Assembly: GCF_022229005.1 (NCBI RefSeq)
Contig: NZ_JAKKFD010000011.1
Span: 160,598-224,597, forward strand
Length of the DNA stretch: 64,000 nt
Source of the DNA: Micromonospora trifolii
Lineage (GTDB): Bacteria; Actinomycetota; Actinomycetes; Mycobacteriales; Micromonosporaceae
Direction of reading: 5' to 3'
The first letter of the stretch is position 1. The number at the start of each line of letters is the position of its first letter. The notes under the pieces are model-generated. The model saw only the letters and a program-made list of their open reading frames with translations, did not search any database and was not told the DNA's origin. Made by a program: the position numbers and the translations under genes. Shown in pieces: positions 25,358 to 34,100 of the stretch.

Positions 25358-25412
25358 GCCGGTCACCCTTGCATCAGCGGTACGCGGACCGCCAGGCGAT
25401 TTCCAGCCCCGC

Positions 25413-25928
25413 TCAGTCGGTCTGCGGCGCGCTCCGCGGCTGCTCGGCGACGAGCAGCACCCGGCGCAGCAGGTCGGAGAGGTGCCGCCGCTCGGTCGCG
25501 GTGAGCGCGCCGAGCAGACGGTGCTCCTCGGCGCCCTGGACCTCCATCGCCCCGCGCCACGCGGCCTGGCCCGCCTCGGTGAGCTCCACGTCGACGCGTC
25601 GCCGGTCGACTGTCGACGGAATCCGGTGTACGAAACCCCGCCGCAGCAGCGCGTCCACCCGCGCGGTGATCGAGGCCGGGGCCATCGTGAGGTCCGCGGC
25701 GAGGTCGGAGGGTGCGGCCCGTCCACCACGGCCGGCCAGGGCGTGCAGGGTGTCGTACTCGTGGGCCGGCAGGTCGAGGTCGACCAGGACCCTCTCCTTG
25801 ACCGCCCGCAGATGCCGGGTCAGTCGGATCATCCTGGTCACCGCCCCCTCGACGTCCGCGTCGAGGTCGGGCACCACGGGCAGCCAGCGCTCGACGTGCC
25901 GGTCGACGGCGTCCTGAGTAGCGGTCAC
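25413..25928 (-). CDS. MarR family transcriptional regulator
   Basis: A 171-residue MarR protein: HTH in APSDLAADLTMAPASITARV and wing STVDRRRVDVELTEAG. It is divergent from an MFS efflux-like gene at 25997, with three direct repeats overlapping the MFS promoter, the typical layout of a drug-responsive repressor and its exporter. Confidence 0.88.
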   Translation of the reverse strand: MTATQDAVDRHVERWLPVVPDLDADVEGAVTRMIRLTRHLRAVKERVLVDLDLPAHEYDTLHALAGRGGRAAPSDLAADLTMAPASITARVDALLRRGFVHRIPSTVDRRRVDVELTEAGQAAWRGAMEVQGAEEHRLLGALTATERRHLSDLLRRVLLVAEQPRSAPQTD

Positions 25929-25949
25929 CGTGCCAGCTTACCTCAGCAT

Positions 25950-25990
25950 CGAAATATTCATTGCCGAAACATTCGACGTCGAAGTATGTT
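25950..25990. promoter_or_regulatory. three 15-bp-spaced direct repeats over the MFS promoter
   Basis: CGAAATATTC (25950), CGAAACATTC (25965) and CGAAGTATGT (25980) repeat at exactly 15 bp, and a palindrome TTCGACGTCGAA spans the second junction. The last repeat includes TATGTT, six bases before the MFS ATG, a probable -10 box of a leaderless promoter. Likely binding region of the divergent MarR protein. Confidence 0.65.
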
Positions 25991-25996
25991 GTGGCG

Positions 25997-27226
25997 ATGG
26001 CTCACCCCCTGCGCGACCACTCCTTCCGGCTGCTGTTCCTGGGCCGCACGATCTCCGCCCTCGGCGACGCGGTGGTGCCCGCCGCACTGGCGCTGGCCGT
26101 GCTGCGGGCGACCGGCTCCACCGGCGCGCTGGCCGTCGTCCTCGCCGCGGCGGTCGTCCCCCGGCTGGTCCTGCTGCCGTTCGGCGGTGTGGTGGCCGAC
26201 CGGTTCGACGCCCGCCGGGTCGCCCTCCTGGCCGACCTGGTCCGCTGCGCGACGCAGCTCGCGGTCGGCGTGGAGCTGCTCGGCGCCGACCCGTCACTGA
26301 CCACAGTGGTGGTGGCGTCCGCGCTCGGCGGCACCGCCTCGGCGTTCGCCATCCCGACCGCGTCCCCGCTGGTCGCCGGCACTGTCGAACCGGCCGACCG
26401 GCAGCGGGCCAACGCCCTGATGGGGATCACCGCCAACACCAGCCGCCTCGCCGGTCCGGCGCTGGCCGGGGCGCTGATCTGGGCCGCCGGGCCGGGCTGG
26501 GCGTTCATCCTGGACGGCGCGTCGTTCGCGCTCAGCGCCGCGCTGCTCGCGCTGGTGCGGGTCCGCCACGTGCCGGTGCCCCGCCGTTCCGTCCTCGCCG
26601 ACCTGCGGCACGGCTTCGGCGAGGTACGCGCCCGCGACTGGTTCTGGACCAGCCTGCTCGGGCACGGCGTGTGGAACGGCGCCGCCTCCGTGCTGATGAC
26701 CCTCGGGCCGGCCGTCGCCATCGACAGTTTGGGCGGCGAGACGACCTGGGTGCTGCTGCTGCAGGCCGGCGCGATCGGGATGCTGACCGGGTCGCTACTG
26801 GCCGGGCGGGTCCGGCTGCACCGGCCGGTGCTGCTGGCCAACCTCGGGCTGGCCTGCTACGCCGCGCCGCTGTTCCTGCTCGCCGTCGCCGCGCCCGCCC
26901 CCGCGGTGATCGCCGCCTACGCGGTGGCGCTGACCGCCCTCGGTTACCTCAACCCGGTGTGGGAGACCGTCGTGCAGCACCACTTCCCGCCGGAGGTCCT
27001 GGCCCGGGTCACCTCGTACGACTGGCTGGTGTCGCTGGGCGCCATGCCGCTGGGCTACGCGCTGGCGCCGTTGGCTGCCGACGCGTTCGGCGCACCCGTG
27101 CCACTGGCCGTCGCCGGCCTGCTGGTCCTCGCCTCCTGTGCGGGCACCGCCCTCGTCCCCGGCGTACGCCGACTCACCTGGCCGGCGACCCCACAACCGC
27201 AACCGGCCGACCCCATCCGGGTCTGA
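25997..27226 (+). CDS. MFS transporter
   Basis: A 409-residue 12-TM carrier of the MFS_3/MdfA-like efflux type common in actinobacteria: opening HSFRLLFLGRTISALGDAVV and loop GGVVADRFDARRVALL after TM2 (A-motif). Divergent from a MarR gene and preceded by its putative operator, so efflux of a toxic compound is the likely role. Substrate unknown. The start ATG 25997 has no SD and fits a leaderless mRNA. Confidence 0.85.
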   Translation: MAHPLRDHSFRLLFLGRTISALGDAVVPAALALAVLRATGSTGALAVVLAAAVVPRLVLLPFGGVVADRFDARRVALLADLVRCATQLAVGVELLGADPSLTTVVVASALGGTASAFAIPTASPLVAGTVEPADRQRANALMGITANTSRLAGPALAGALIWAAGPGWAFILDGASFALSAALLALVRVRHVPVPRRSVLADLRHGFGEVRARDWFWTSLLGHGVWNGAASVLMTLGPAVAIDSLGGETTWVLLLQAGAIGMLTGSLLAGRVRLHRPVLLANLGLACYAAPLFLLAVAAPAPAVIAAYAVALTALGYLNPVWETVVQHHFPPEVLARVTSYDWLVSLGAMPLGYALAPLAADAFGAPVPLAVAGLLVLASCAGTALVPGVRRLTWPATPQPQPADPIRV

Positions 27227-27238
27227 GGTGACGCCGTG

Positions 27239-27958
27239 TCACCGCAGTGCTGCGTCGAGTTCGGCGGCGTTGTCGAACGCGAGTGCCGCCCTTTCGGATT
27301 CGTCCTGCGTGAGCGTGACGGACTGAGCGCGGGCCAGCATCGTGGCCGCAGTGTTTGGATCATGCAGCACCATCGCGAGTTCGGCGCGATAGACCAGGAC
27401 CTCGACCTGCTCGACCGGGTCGTCGTCGGCGTGCTGTCGGGCCAACGCGCCGTCGAGGATCCGAACGGCCTGTCCGACGCTTCCCCTGGAATCGGCCTGC
27501 ACGACAGCATTCGCCAGGGCCTTGGCCAGCCGCCCGGCAGGCGTGGCGGCCGGCATGGGCGCGGCGGCGACGTCCCGAAAGACGCGGATCCAGTTGCCGC
27601 CCGGGTCGATGACGCTGAATCCGCCCACACCGTCGGCGTTCTTCCTCGCCCTGGGCCGGGTCATCCGCGGCGTCCCGGACACCAGTACCTTGCCGTACGC
27701 GGCGCGCATGCCGGCTGCGAATGCCCGATGCAGTCCCTCGATGTCAGCGGTGAGGACGAGACAGGAGCCGTAGGACTGCTCCGGGTCAAATCCGGCGATC
27801 TCGAAGAACTGCAGATGCAGGTCTTCGCGCTGCACCCCCACACACGCGTTGGGCTTGCGTTGCTTGTATGTGGTGCGGAAACCGAGAACCCCGTAGAAGG
27901 TTTCGATGTCGTCAATGGATGCGCACGGCAGCAGGGGAACGGTCCGCTCGTTGGTCAT
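27239..27958 (-). CDS. VOC-domain protein with C-terminal helical (TPR-like) extension
   Basis: A 239-residue protein. Residues 5-128 are a VOC/bleomycin-resistance domain (LLPCASIDDIETFYGVLGFR; VIDPGGNWIRVFRD). The remaining 110 residues are helical, rich in Ala with paired helices (AKALANAVVQADSRG; QVEVLVYRAELAMVLHDP) that look like TPR-type repeats, an unusual fusion for this family. It may be a drug- or metabolite-binding protein rather than an enzyme. Convergent with the MFS gene. Confidence 0.75.
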   Translation of the reverse strand: MTNERTVPLLPCASIDDIETFYGVLGFRTTYKQRKPNACVGVQREDLHLQFFEIAGFDPEQSYGSCLVLTADIEGLHRAFAAGMRAAYGKVLVSGTPRMTRPRARKNADGVGGFSVIDPGGNWIRVFRDVAAAPMPAATPAGRLAKALANAVVQADSRGSVGQAVRILDGALARQHADDDPVEQVEVLVYRAELAMVLHDPNTAATMLARAQSVTLTQDESERAALAFDNAAELDAALR

Positions 27959-28029
27959 GCCTCCTTCCTAGGCGTCGCAGGGTGTCCATCGCACATGGAA
28001 ATAGCCGATCATCGCCTTCGATCATCCGA

Positions 28030-28063
28030 TCGGCTGATGACCCAACGCGAGGGCATCAGCCGA
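28030..28063. promoter_or_regulatory. inverted repeat in divergent intergenic region
   Basis: TCGGCTGATG and CATCAGCCGA (10 bp, perfect) are separated by 14 bases in the 281-bp gap between the VOC gene and the divergent membrane protein gene. It could be an operator or an RNA hairpin in a leader; nothing else is seen in the gap. Confidence 0.4.
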
Positions 28064-28239
28064 CGTTGGTATCCGGGTCGCACAGCGGCCTCGGCCGCTG
28101 CCCGATCTGACCCCGCGCTTTGTCGGCTGGGCGGAGACCCGCTGAGGCGGTCGTCAGCCACCCCCAGGGGGTCTGTACACGTCCGCGCGATGCGAGAGAC
28201 TGACGGCGTGACGACCCGCCCCGGGACGAGGTCGGCCAG

Positions 28240-29481
28240 ATGAGCCGACCATTCAGGATTTTCGTCGCCGTGTTCTCGACGGCGGGCCCCATCTCCCTCT
28301 ATGTGGTGGTCGCCGCCAAGGCTCGCGCCATGACGGGCCCGTTCACCGTCGCCCGGACCGCTGTCGACCTTCCGACGTTCCTCGGGAAGGGGATGGCCTT
28401 CTTCGCCCCCCTCGACCCCACGATCGCTCCCATGATGGACGCGGTGACGCCGCTGATCCGCTGGGTGGTGGTCCTGCTGATCGCAGTGTCGACGTACCTC
28501 GCCTGCGGCCTGGTCACCCGGCGGACGCACCCGTTCGTCGCGGCGATGGTCGGCGCGGCCGCCGCCCTCACCGCCACGGCGATCGGGGACCTGCTCTGGT
28601 GGGCCACCCTCGTGGTCCGTGTGCACACCGCCCCCGCCGGTTGGTACGCCAACGAGGCGCTGGACCATTCCACGCTCCTCGCCAGCGCGCACCTGACGCT
28701 GACCGGCTGGACGTCCGACGCCCTCTTTCTCGGCTGCCTGTTGGCGTTCACGAACGCTTCCCTGGTCGGTGGCACCAGCCTGGCGATACTGCTGCTGAAC
28801 CGGCTCGACAGAGACGCCGACGAGACCCAGGTCGCGGTTGTCGATCCCGAGAGCCGCGTTCCGCTGATCGGCGACGTACGGGGGCGCGGCGCGAACCTTG
28901 CCCTGGCCGGCGTCCTTCCGGTGCTGGTCCTCATACTGGTCAACGGCACCCAGGCGGTGTGGGACAGCTATTCGGGGAGAGGTTTCCTGGCGCTGCTCCG
29001 GGTGTTCCTGTCCCGCCCCGCCCTGTCCCCGCCGCCACGCGAACGCGATGACGTGGAATACCGGCTGACCCATGAGATCGATCCGAATCCCCTGTCGATG
29101 GACGTGTGGGTGTACCGGTCGGTGCTCGCCCTCGCCCTGCTGTTGGTGCTGTGGCTCCTGCTCTGGGCGCTGCTCCCCGGCCTGCCGAGCTCCGGGCACC
29201 GCCTCGGGCTCGTCGTCGTCTGTTGGGGTGCCACGATCGCGGCGTCCGCGCTGACCGCGACGTCCGATGTCCTCGTCGGCTGCGCCATCTCGGACTCCCC
29301 CACCGGTTGCGCCCCGTGGGAGTCCCTCGGCGCGCAATTGACCTCCTCGCTGCGGTTCGGCGCGGCCTGGGGTTGGCTCGTCGCGCTGCCCGTGCTGCTG
29401 GCCCGTCGGCTCTTCGACACCGACACGTCCACTGACACGTCCACTGACACGCAGGAGACTCCGGTCCATGAGCCCGCGTAA
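28240..29481 (+). CDS. hypothetical polytopic membrane protein
   Basis: A 413-residue protein with seven to eight hydrophobic segments and a central cytosolic or extracytosolic stretch (about residues 185-290) rich in Arg and Asp. No family recognised. The C-terminus ends in a short DTSTDTSTDTQ repeat encoded by tandem GACACGTCCACT units. Its stop overlaps the start of the next gene by 14 bases, so the two products are probably made together and may interact. Confidence 0.7.
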   Translation: MSRPFRIFVAVFSTAGPISLYVVVAAKARAMTGPFTVARTAVDLPTFLGKGMAFFAPLDPTIAPMMDAVTPLIRWVVVLLIAVSTYLACGLVTRRTHPFVAAMVGAAAALTATAIGDLLWWATLVVRVHTAPAGWYANEALDHSTLLASAHLTLTGWTSDALFLGCLLAFTNASLVGGTSLAILLLNRLDRDADETQVAVVDPESRVPLIGDVRGRGANLALAGVLPVLVLILVNGTQAVWDSYSGRGFLALLRVFLSRPALSPPPRERDDVEYRLTHEIDPNPLSMDVWVYRSVLALALLLVLWLLLWALLPGLPSSGHRLGLVVVCWGATIAASALTATSDVLVGCAISDSPTGCAPWESLGAQLTSSLRFGAAWGWLVALPVLLARRLFDTDTSTDTSTDTQETPVHEPA

Positions 29482-30364
29482 CAAGCGCCCACGTCGCCGT
29501 AAGGCGGCCCCCGCGCCGGCAACCGTCGCCTGGTGGAAACGCCCCGTCACCTGGCTGCTGACGATCGTGGTCGGTGCCGTCGCCGCCTGGCTCGGCGCCG
29601 TCGTTCTCGCCGCCATCAACCAGTGGAAGCCCGCGAACGAGCTGGCCGAGCAGTTGGCCGGCCGGGGACCTGTCGTCGTCCTGGACCTGAAGCACGTTCC
29701 CTACCCACAGGAGGGTGCGCTCGACTACGTCTACCCCGCCGGCGCCGACCTGGCTCCTCTGGACGCCGAGCGGCCGGACGATCCGACCGTCGAGGCCGGC
29801 GCCGTCGACATCGAACGGAGCACCTGGGAGATCACCCTCGTCGGCACCCGGGAGCAGGCCGCCGAGGCCGTCGACCTCCGGCCCGTCCTCGTCGAGCCCT
29901 GCCGCCCCCCGCTCACCGGGATTCGGGAGCCCAACCGCTCCCAGGGCGACTCCCAGAAGATCGTCCTCGTGACACACGTGGACCGACCGAATCCCCGCAT
30001 GCTCGTCGACGACCCGGATGGCGAGGATGCGGGTGCCCCGTTCTTCTCCACCCACAAGATCACCCTGCCTAAGGGTGAGAAGAACGTCATCCAGGTACGA
30101 GCGCTCAGCGCGAAGCAGCACTGCCGATGGCGACTGGAGCTGGACTACCTCGCCGACGGACGACGCCAGACGATGGTGATCTCGGCACCCGGCGACAAAC
30201 CGTTCGAGGTGACCGGGCGTGCTGACGACTCGGCCTACGCCTGGGTCTACCTCGACCCGATCGACGGCTGTCGGGCCAAGGACGGCAGCAAGACCGATCG
30301 GCTGCGCATCACCGGCGCCGAGTACGCGCAGATGGTGCGCGACGGGCGTACCTGCCCCTACTGA
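29468..30364 (+). CDS. hypothetical membrane-anchored protein
   Basis: A 298-residue protein: a very basic N-terminus (PRNKRPRRRK), one TM helix (VTWLLTIVVGAVAAWLGAVV) and a 240-residue extracytoplasmic domain containing four Cys, including EPCRPP, KQHCRW, DGCRAK and the terminal TCPY. No known family. It overlaps the preceding polytopic gene, pointing to a two-protein membrane complex of unknown role. Confidence 0.7.
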   Translation: MSPRNKRPRRRKAAPAPATVAWWKRPVTWLLTIVVGAVAAWLGAVVLAAINQWKPANELAEQLAGRGPVVVLDLKHVPYPQEGALDYVYPAGADLAPLDAERPDDPTVEAGAVDIERSTWEITLVGTREQAAEAVDLRPVLVEPCRPPLTGIREPNRSQGDSQKIVLVTHVDRPNPRMLVDDPDGEDAGAPFFSTHKITLPKGEKNVIQVRALSAKQHCRWRLELDYLADGRRQTMVISAPGDKPFEVTGRADDSAYAWVYLDPIDGCRAKDGSKTDRLRITGAEYAQMVRDGRTCPY

Positions 30365-30551
30365 CAGCCGGCCGTCCGCCAACTGCGGCCCCCACCCCGG
30401 ACCACCGGCGCGAGCCGCAGCTCCCCGACAACCGTAAATACCGCGCTCACCGACGCTCTGATGGCTACCTTCACCCACAGGCTGGTTCACCCGTCCCGGG
30501 CATCGGCAGCACGACGCCGCACCGCAGCCTCAGCGACAGGGGACGTTCGAG

Positions 30552-31832
30552 ATGTCCGGCGCAGCGACCACCACGGCAGACGCTGCGCCGTTGCGTCCCA
30601 TCCAGCTGCTTCGCCGCAACAGGCCATTTCGAACGTTGTTCTCGGCGAGGCTCGTCTCGTACGCCGGCGATTCGCTCAGCCTCGTCGCGCTGATCTTCCA
30701 CGTCGCCGAGACGACGGGTAAGGGGCTGGCAGTCGCGCTCCTGCTCCTAGTCGGGGATTTCGCTCCATCCCTGTTGGGTCCCTTCACCGGCGCCCTCGCT
30801 GATCGGCTCAATCTCCGACGGCTGATGGTCGTCTGCGAACTCATCCAAGCTGTGGTCCTGCTGGTCATCGTGCTGACAATGCCCTCGCTGCCGATGCTGC
30901 TGGCTCTCGTCGCGGTTCGGGCCACAGCGTCGCAGCTCTTCCAGCCGGCGTCTCGGGCGGCGGTGCCGGCACTGGTCGGTGACCGTGACCTGGAGACCGC
31001 CAACTCCACCCTCGGGTTCGGCTCCAACGCGGCAGAGGCGGTCGGCCCCCTGCTCGCCGCGGCCCTGTTCCCGTTGGTCGGACTGCGTGGTGTGCTGCTC
31101 GTCGACGCCGTGTCGTTTCTGGTCTCGGCCGTGCTGCTCGCGACGCTCCCCTCACTTCCGGCGGCAACCGGCGACGGGCACCAGCCGTCCCTGCTGCGAC
31201 AGGCCAGGGCGGGCATCGGTTATCTGTTGAGTGTTCCGACGGTGCGGGTGATCTTCCTTGGCTTCACTGCGGTGGTCGCCTTCAACGGGGTCGACGACGT
31301 GGCCCTGGTGCTGCTGGCCCAGGAGACCTTCCACGTCGGTGAATCCGCTGTCGGGCTGCTGCTGGGGGCGGTCGGTGTCGGACTGGTGGCCGGTTACGCC
31401 ATGTTGTCCAGGTGGGGCACCCGGGCGTCGATGCCGCTGCTGCTGATCGCGGGCTTCGCCGTCAGCAGTGTCGGCAACCTGCTGACCGGGCTCGCCTGGG
31501 CCGTCGCCGCCGCGATCGGCCTGCAAGCAGTCCGTGGGTTCGGGTTGGCGGCCATGGACGTCGCCTCCAGCACGTTGCTGCAACGCACGGTGCCAGCGGG
31601 CATGCTCGGCCGGGTCTTCGGCAACCTGTATGGCGCGATCGGGGTCGCCGCCGCGACGTCCTACCTCGCCGGTGGCGTCCTGCTGGACGCCACCTCCGCC
31701 CCGGTGACCCTGATCGTCGCGGGCGTCGGCGGCCTGGTGGCGACCGGCGTCGTCGCGCTGCGACTGCCACGGGCGATGCGACGCGCCGACGCGGATGACG
31801 CGACCCCGACACCATCCGCGCCGCCCATCTGA
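30552..31832 (+). CDS. MFS transporter
   Basis: A 426-residue 12-TM carrier: opening RNRPFRTLFSARLVSYAGDS, loop FTGALADRLNLRRLMVV (A-motif), and a Gly-rich TM5. It belongs to the same group as enterobactin- and macrolide-type exporters. ATG 30552 follows CAGGGGACG. Convergent with a GNAT gene only five bases away; no regulator is adjacent. Confidence 0.85.
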   Translation: MSGAATTTADAAPLRPIQLLRRNRPFRTLFSARLVSYAGDSLSLVALIFHVAETTGKGLAVALLLLVGDFAPSLLGPFTGALADRLNLRRLMVVCELIQAVVLLVIVLTMPSLPMLLALVAVRATASQLFQPASRAAVPALVGDRDLETANSTLGFGSNAAEAVGPLLAAALFPLVGLRGVLLVDAVSFLVSAVLLATLPSLPAATGDGHQPSLLRQARAGIGYLLSVPTVRVIFLGFTAVVAFNGVDDVALVLLAQETFHVGESAVGLLLGAVGVGLVAGYAMLSRWGTRASMPLLLIAGFAVSSVGNLLTGLAWAVAAAIGLQAVRGFGLAAMDVASSTLLQRTVPAGMLGRVFGNLYGAIGVAAATSYLAGGVLLDATSAPVTLIVAGVGGLVATGVVALRLPRAMRRADADDATPTPSAPPI

Positions 31833-31837
31833 TCGGA

Positions 31838-32419
31838 TCAGGCGTCGGTGCGTAGCCGTGCGTGCAGGTGCATGTCGTGCCAGCCGTCGGCGTGGCGAAC
31901 CGACCCCCGGAGCACACCCTCCACCGCAAAGCCGGCCCGCGTGGCCACCCGGCACGACGCCGCATTGGCCGTCGAGTGCTCCAGGGCCAGTCGGTGCAGA
32001 CCGGCCCGCGTGAAACTCCACCGGGTGAGTGCCCCCAGCGCGTCGGTGGCGATGCCCCGGCCACGCGCGACGGGCACCAACCAGTACGACAGCTGCGCCG
32101 ACGCCTCGCTCATCAGCACACCGCGCAACCCGATCTGACCGACGGGCCGGTCGTCGGCGTCGACGACGGCCCAACTGGCGGCCGTCTCGTCGTGCCAACG
32201 ACGGGCCCACTGCGCCGTCCACGCCAGCGCCTCATCGCCACCGTCGAGACGGCGTACGTGCCATCGCTGGATCGCCGGACAGTCGAAGGCGGCCCGGACG
32301 GCCGGGGCGTCGTCGTCGCGCCACGGCCGCAGGGCCAACCCGGGGCGTACCGGAAGGTGGGGTTGCTCATGGGCGGCGAGGCTCCCGGCGGACAGGGCTG
32401 GTGCGACGAGCAGCGGCAT
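31838..32419 (-). CDS. GNAT family N-acetyltransferase (RimJ/RimL-like)
   Basis: A 193-residue acetyltransferase of the RimJ/RimL type: LALRPWRDDDAPAVRAAF opening, acetyl-CoA motif SYWLVPVARGRGIATDAL and the C-terminal HSTANAASCRVATRAGF. Such enzymes acetylate N-terminal amines of proteins or small amines. The first 20 residues are not typical and the true start may be internal. Confidence 0.83.
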   Translation of the reverse strand: MPLLVAPALSAGSLAAHEQPHLPVRPGLALRPWRDDDAPAVRAAFDCPAIQRWHVRRLDGGDEALAWTAQWARRWHDETAASWAVVDADDRPVGQIGLRGVLMSEASAQLSYWLVPVARGRGIATDALGALTRWSFTRAGLHRLALEHSTANAASCRVATRAGFAVEGVLRGSVRHADGWHDMHLHARLRTDA

Positions 32420-32443
32420 CAGCCCATTATCGAGCCGGCGGCC

Positions 32444-32950
32444 TCACTCTCCGGTCGGGCCGCCCGCGAGTTCGGCGACCACGTCCAGGTGACCCAGGTG
32501 GCGGGCGTACTCCTGCACCAGGTGGAACAGCACCCGCTCCAGCGACGCCGGGTCCGCGCCTCTCCAGCGCGGGCCCGGCGCACCGATCTCGGCCAGGTCG
32601 TGCGCCATCACCACCGCCGTGGTGTGCGCGCCCTGCGCCCGCAGTGCCGCCACCAGATCCGCGCGGGTCTCGTCGGGGCCGACGTACCAGCGGTCGTCGC
32701 GGCGGTCGCCCCACGGCTCGGCGACGTCCCGGCCCTGGAAACCCCACTCGATCCACCGCAGCTCGACGTGGCGCAGGTGTGTGAGCAGTTCCAGTGGGGT
32801 CCACCCGGACGGCAGCCGGCTGCGCCGCAGCTCCGGCTCAGCCAACGCGGACACCTTGTCCACCACGGACTCCCGGAAGTAGTCCAGGTAGCGCAGGAAG
32901 ACCTCGGTGCGGCTGCCGGCCGGGTTGGTGGGCTCGGGGAACGCGGTCAT
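32444..32950 (-). CDS. DinB family protein (DUF664, putative mycothiol transferase)
   Basis: A 168-residue four-helix DinB-like protein. The metal-binding His positions are visible in LLTHLRHVELRW and in HLVQEYARHLGHLDV, the DUF664 pattern. Relatives transfer mycothiol to xenobiotics. Its ATG overlaps the stop of the aldo/keto reductase gene (ATGA), so they form an operon that might serve detoxification of carbonyl compounds (inference). Confidence 0.8.
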   Translation of the reverse strand: MTAFPEPTNPAGSRTEVFLRYLDYFRESVVDKVSALAEPELRRSRLPSGWTPLELLTHLRHVELRWIEWGFQGRDVAEPWGDRRDDRWYVGPDETRADLVAALRAQGAHTTAVVMAHDLAEIGAPGPRWRGADPASLERVLFHLVQEYARHLGHLDVVAELAGGPTGE

Positions 32951-33978
32951 GACCCGGTCGGCAGGTCACGGGCGCGCTGGCGCACACCCGCACCGCCGTA
33001 CGGGTAGTCGCCCACCAGCGGGGCGCTCGCCTCGTCCAGCAACCGCATCTGCTCGGCGTCGAGGACCAGGTCGGCGGCGGTCAGGTTGTCGTCGAGCTGC
33101 TCGGTGGTTCGCGCGCCGAGGATCACCGAGGTGACCGCCGGTCGGGCCGCCAGCCAGGCCAGCGACACCGCCGACATGGACACGCCCCGGTCCTCGGCGA
33201 CCTGGCGGACCGCGTCGAGCACCCGCCAGGTGCGTTCCTCGGCGTTGCGACCCGCGTACGCCTCGACGCCGCGCTGCGGGTTCTCGCCAAGCCGCGTCGC
33301 GCCGGTCGGCGTGCTGTCGCGCTGGTACTTGCCGGTCAGCCACCCGCCGCCCAGCGGTGACCACGGCAGGATGCCGATGCCCTCGTTCTCGCAGACCGGC
33401 ACCAACTCGAACTCGATCTCCCGGGCCAGCAGGTTGTACTGCGGTTGCAGGGTCACGATCGGGGTGAGGTTGAGGTGCTGGGTGAGCAGGGCGGCCTTCT
33501 GCAACTGCCAACCGGTGAAGTTGCTGACCCCCGCGTAGCGGATCTTGCCGGCGCTGACCGCGTCGTCGAAGAACCGCAGCGTCTCCGGCAGCGGGGTCAG
33601 CGGATCCCAGGCGTGCGCCTGGTACAGGTCGACGGCCTCGACTCCGAGTCGGCGCAGGCTGGCGTCCAGGGCACGGGTGAGGTGCACCCGGGACAGGCCG
33701 GCGTCGTTGGTCCCCGGGCCCATCGGGAACCGCCCCTTGGTGGCGATCACCAGGCGGTCACGCACGTCGGGTCGGCTGCGCAGCCAGCGACCGATGATGT
33801 CCTCCGAGATGCCGGTGGAGTAGACGTCAGCGGTGTCGATGAAGGTGCCGCCGGCCTCGACGAACCGGTCCAGTTGGGCGAAGCTGCCGGCCTCGTCGGT
33901 CTCCGCGCCGAAGGTCATCGTGCCCAGACACAGGGTCGACACCACGGTTCCGGTGCTGCCCAGAGTGCGATAGCGCAT
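32947..33978 (-). CDS. aldo/keto reductase
   Basis: A 343-residue NADPH-dependent reductase of the AKR superfamily. Catalytic Asp and Tyr are in FIDTADVYSTG, Lys in LVIATKGR and His in LYQAHAWDPLTP; the cofactor block VTSVILGARTTEQLDDN is near the C-terminus. ATG 33978 gives the usual MRYRTLGSTG opening. Coupled to the downstream DinB gene through an ATGA overlap. Confidence 0.9.
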   Translation of the reverse strand: MRYRTLGSTGTVVSTLCLGTMTFGAETDEAGSFAQLDRFVEAGGTFIDTADVYSTGISEDIIGRWLRSRPDVRDRLVIATKGRFPMGPGTNDAGLSRVHLTRALDASLRRLGVEAVDLYQAHAWDPLTPLPETLRFFDDAVSAGKIRYAGVSNFTGWQLQKAALLTQHLNLTPIVTLQPQYNLLAREIEFELVPVCENEGIGILPWSPLGGGWLTGKYQRDSTPTGATRLGENPQRGVEAYAGRNAEERTWRVLDAVRQVAEDRGVSMSAVSLAWLAARPAVTSVILGARTTEQLDDNLTAADLVLDAEQMRLLDEASAPLVGDYPYGGAGVRQRARDLPTGS

Positions 33979-34100
33979 ATCGTCCTTTCGGTCCGAGTGA
34001 CAAAGCCGATCTTCGCACCCGCCCCGACCACCCGCATTCGGGACTGTGCCGAACGCCGTACGGGCACCCGTGCGGCCACTCCGCCGGTCATCATGAGCGG

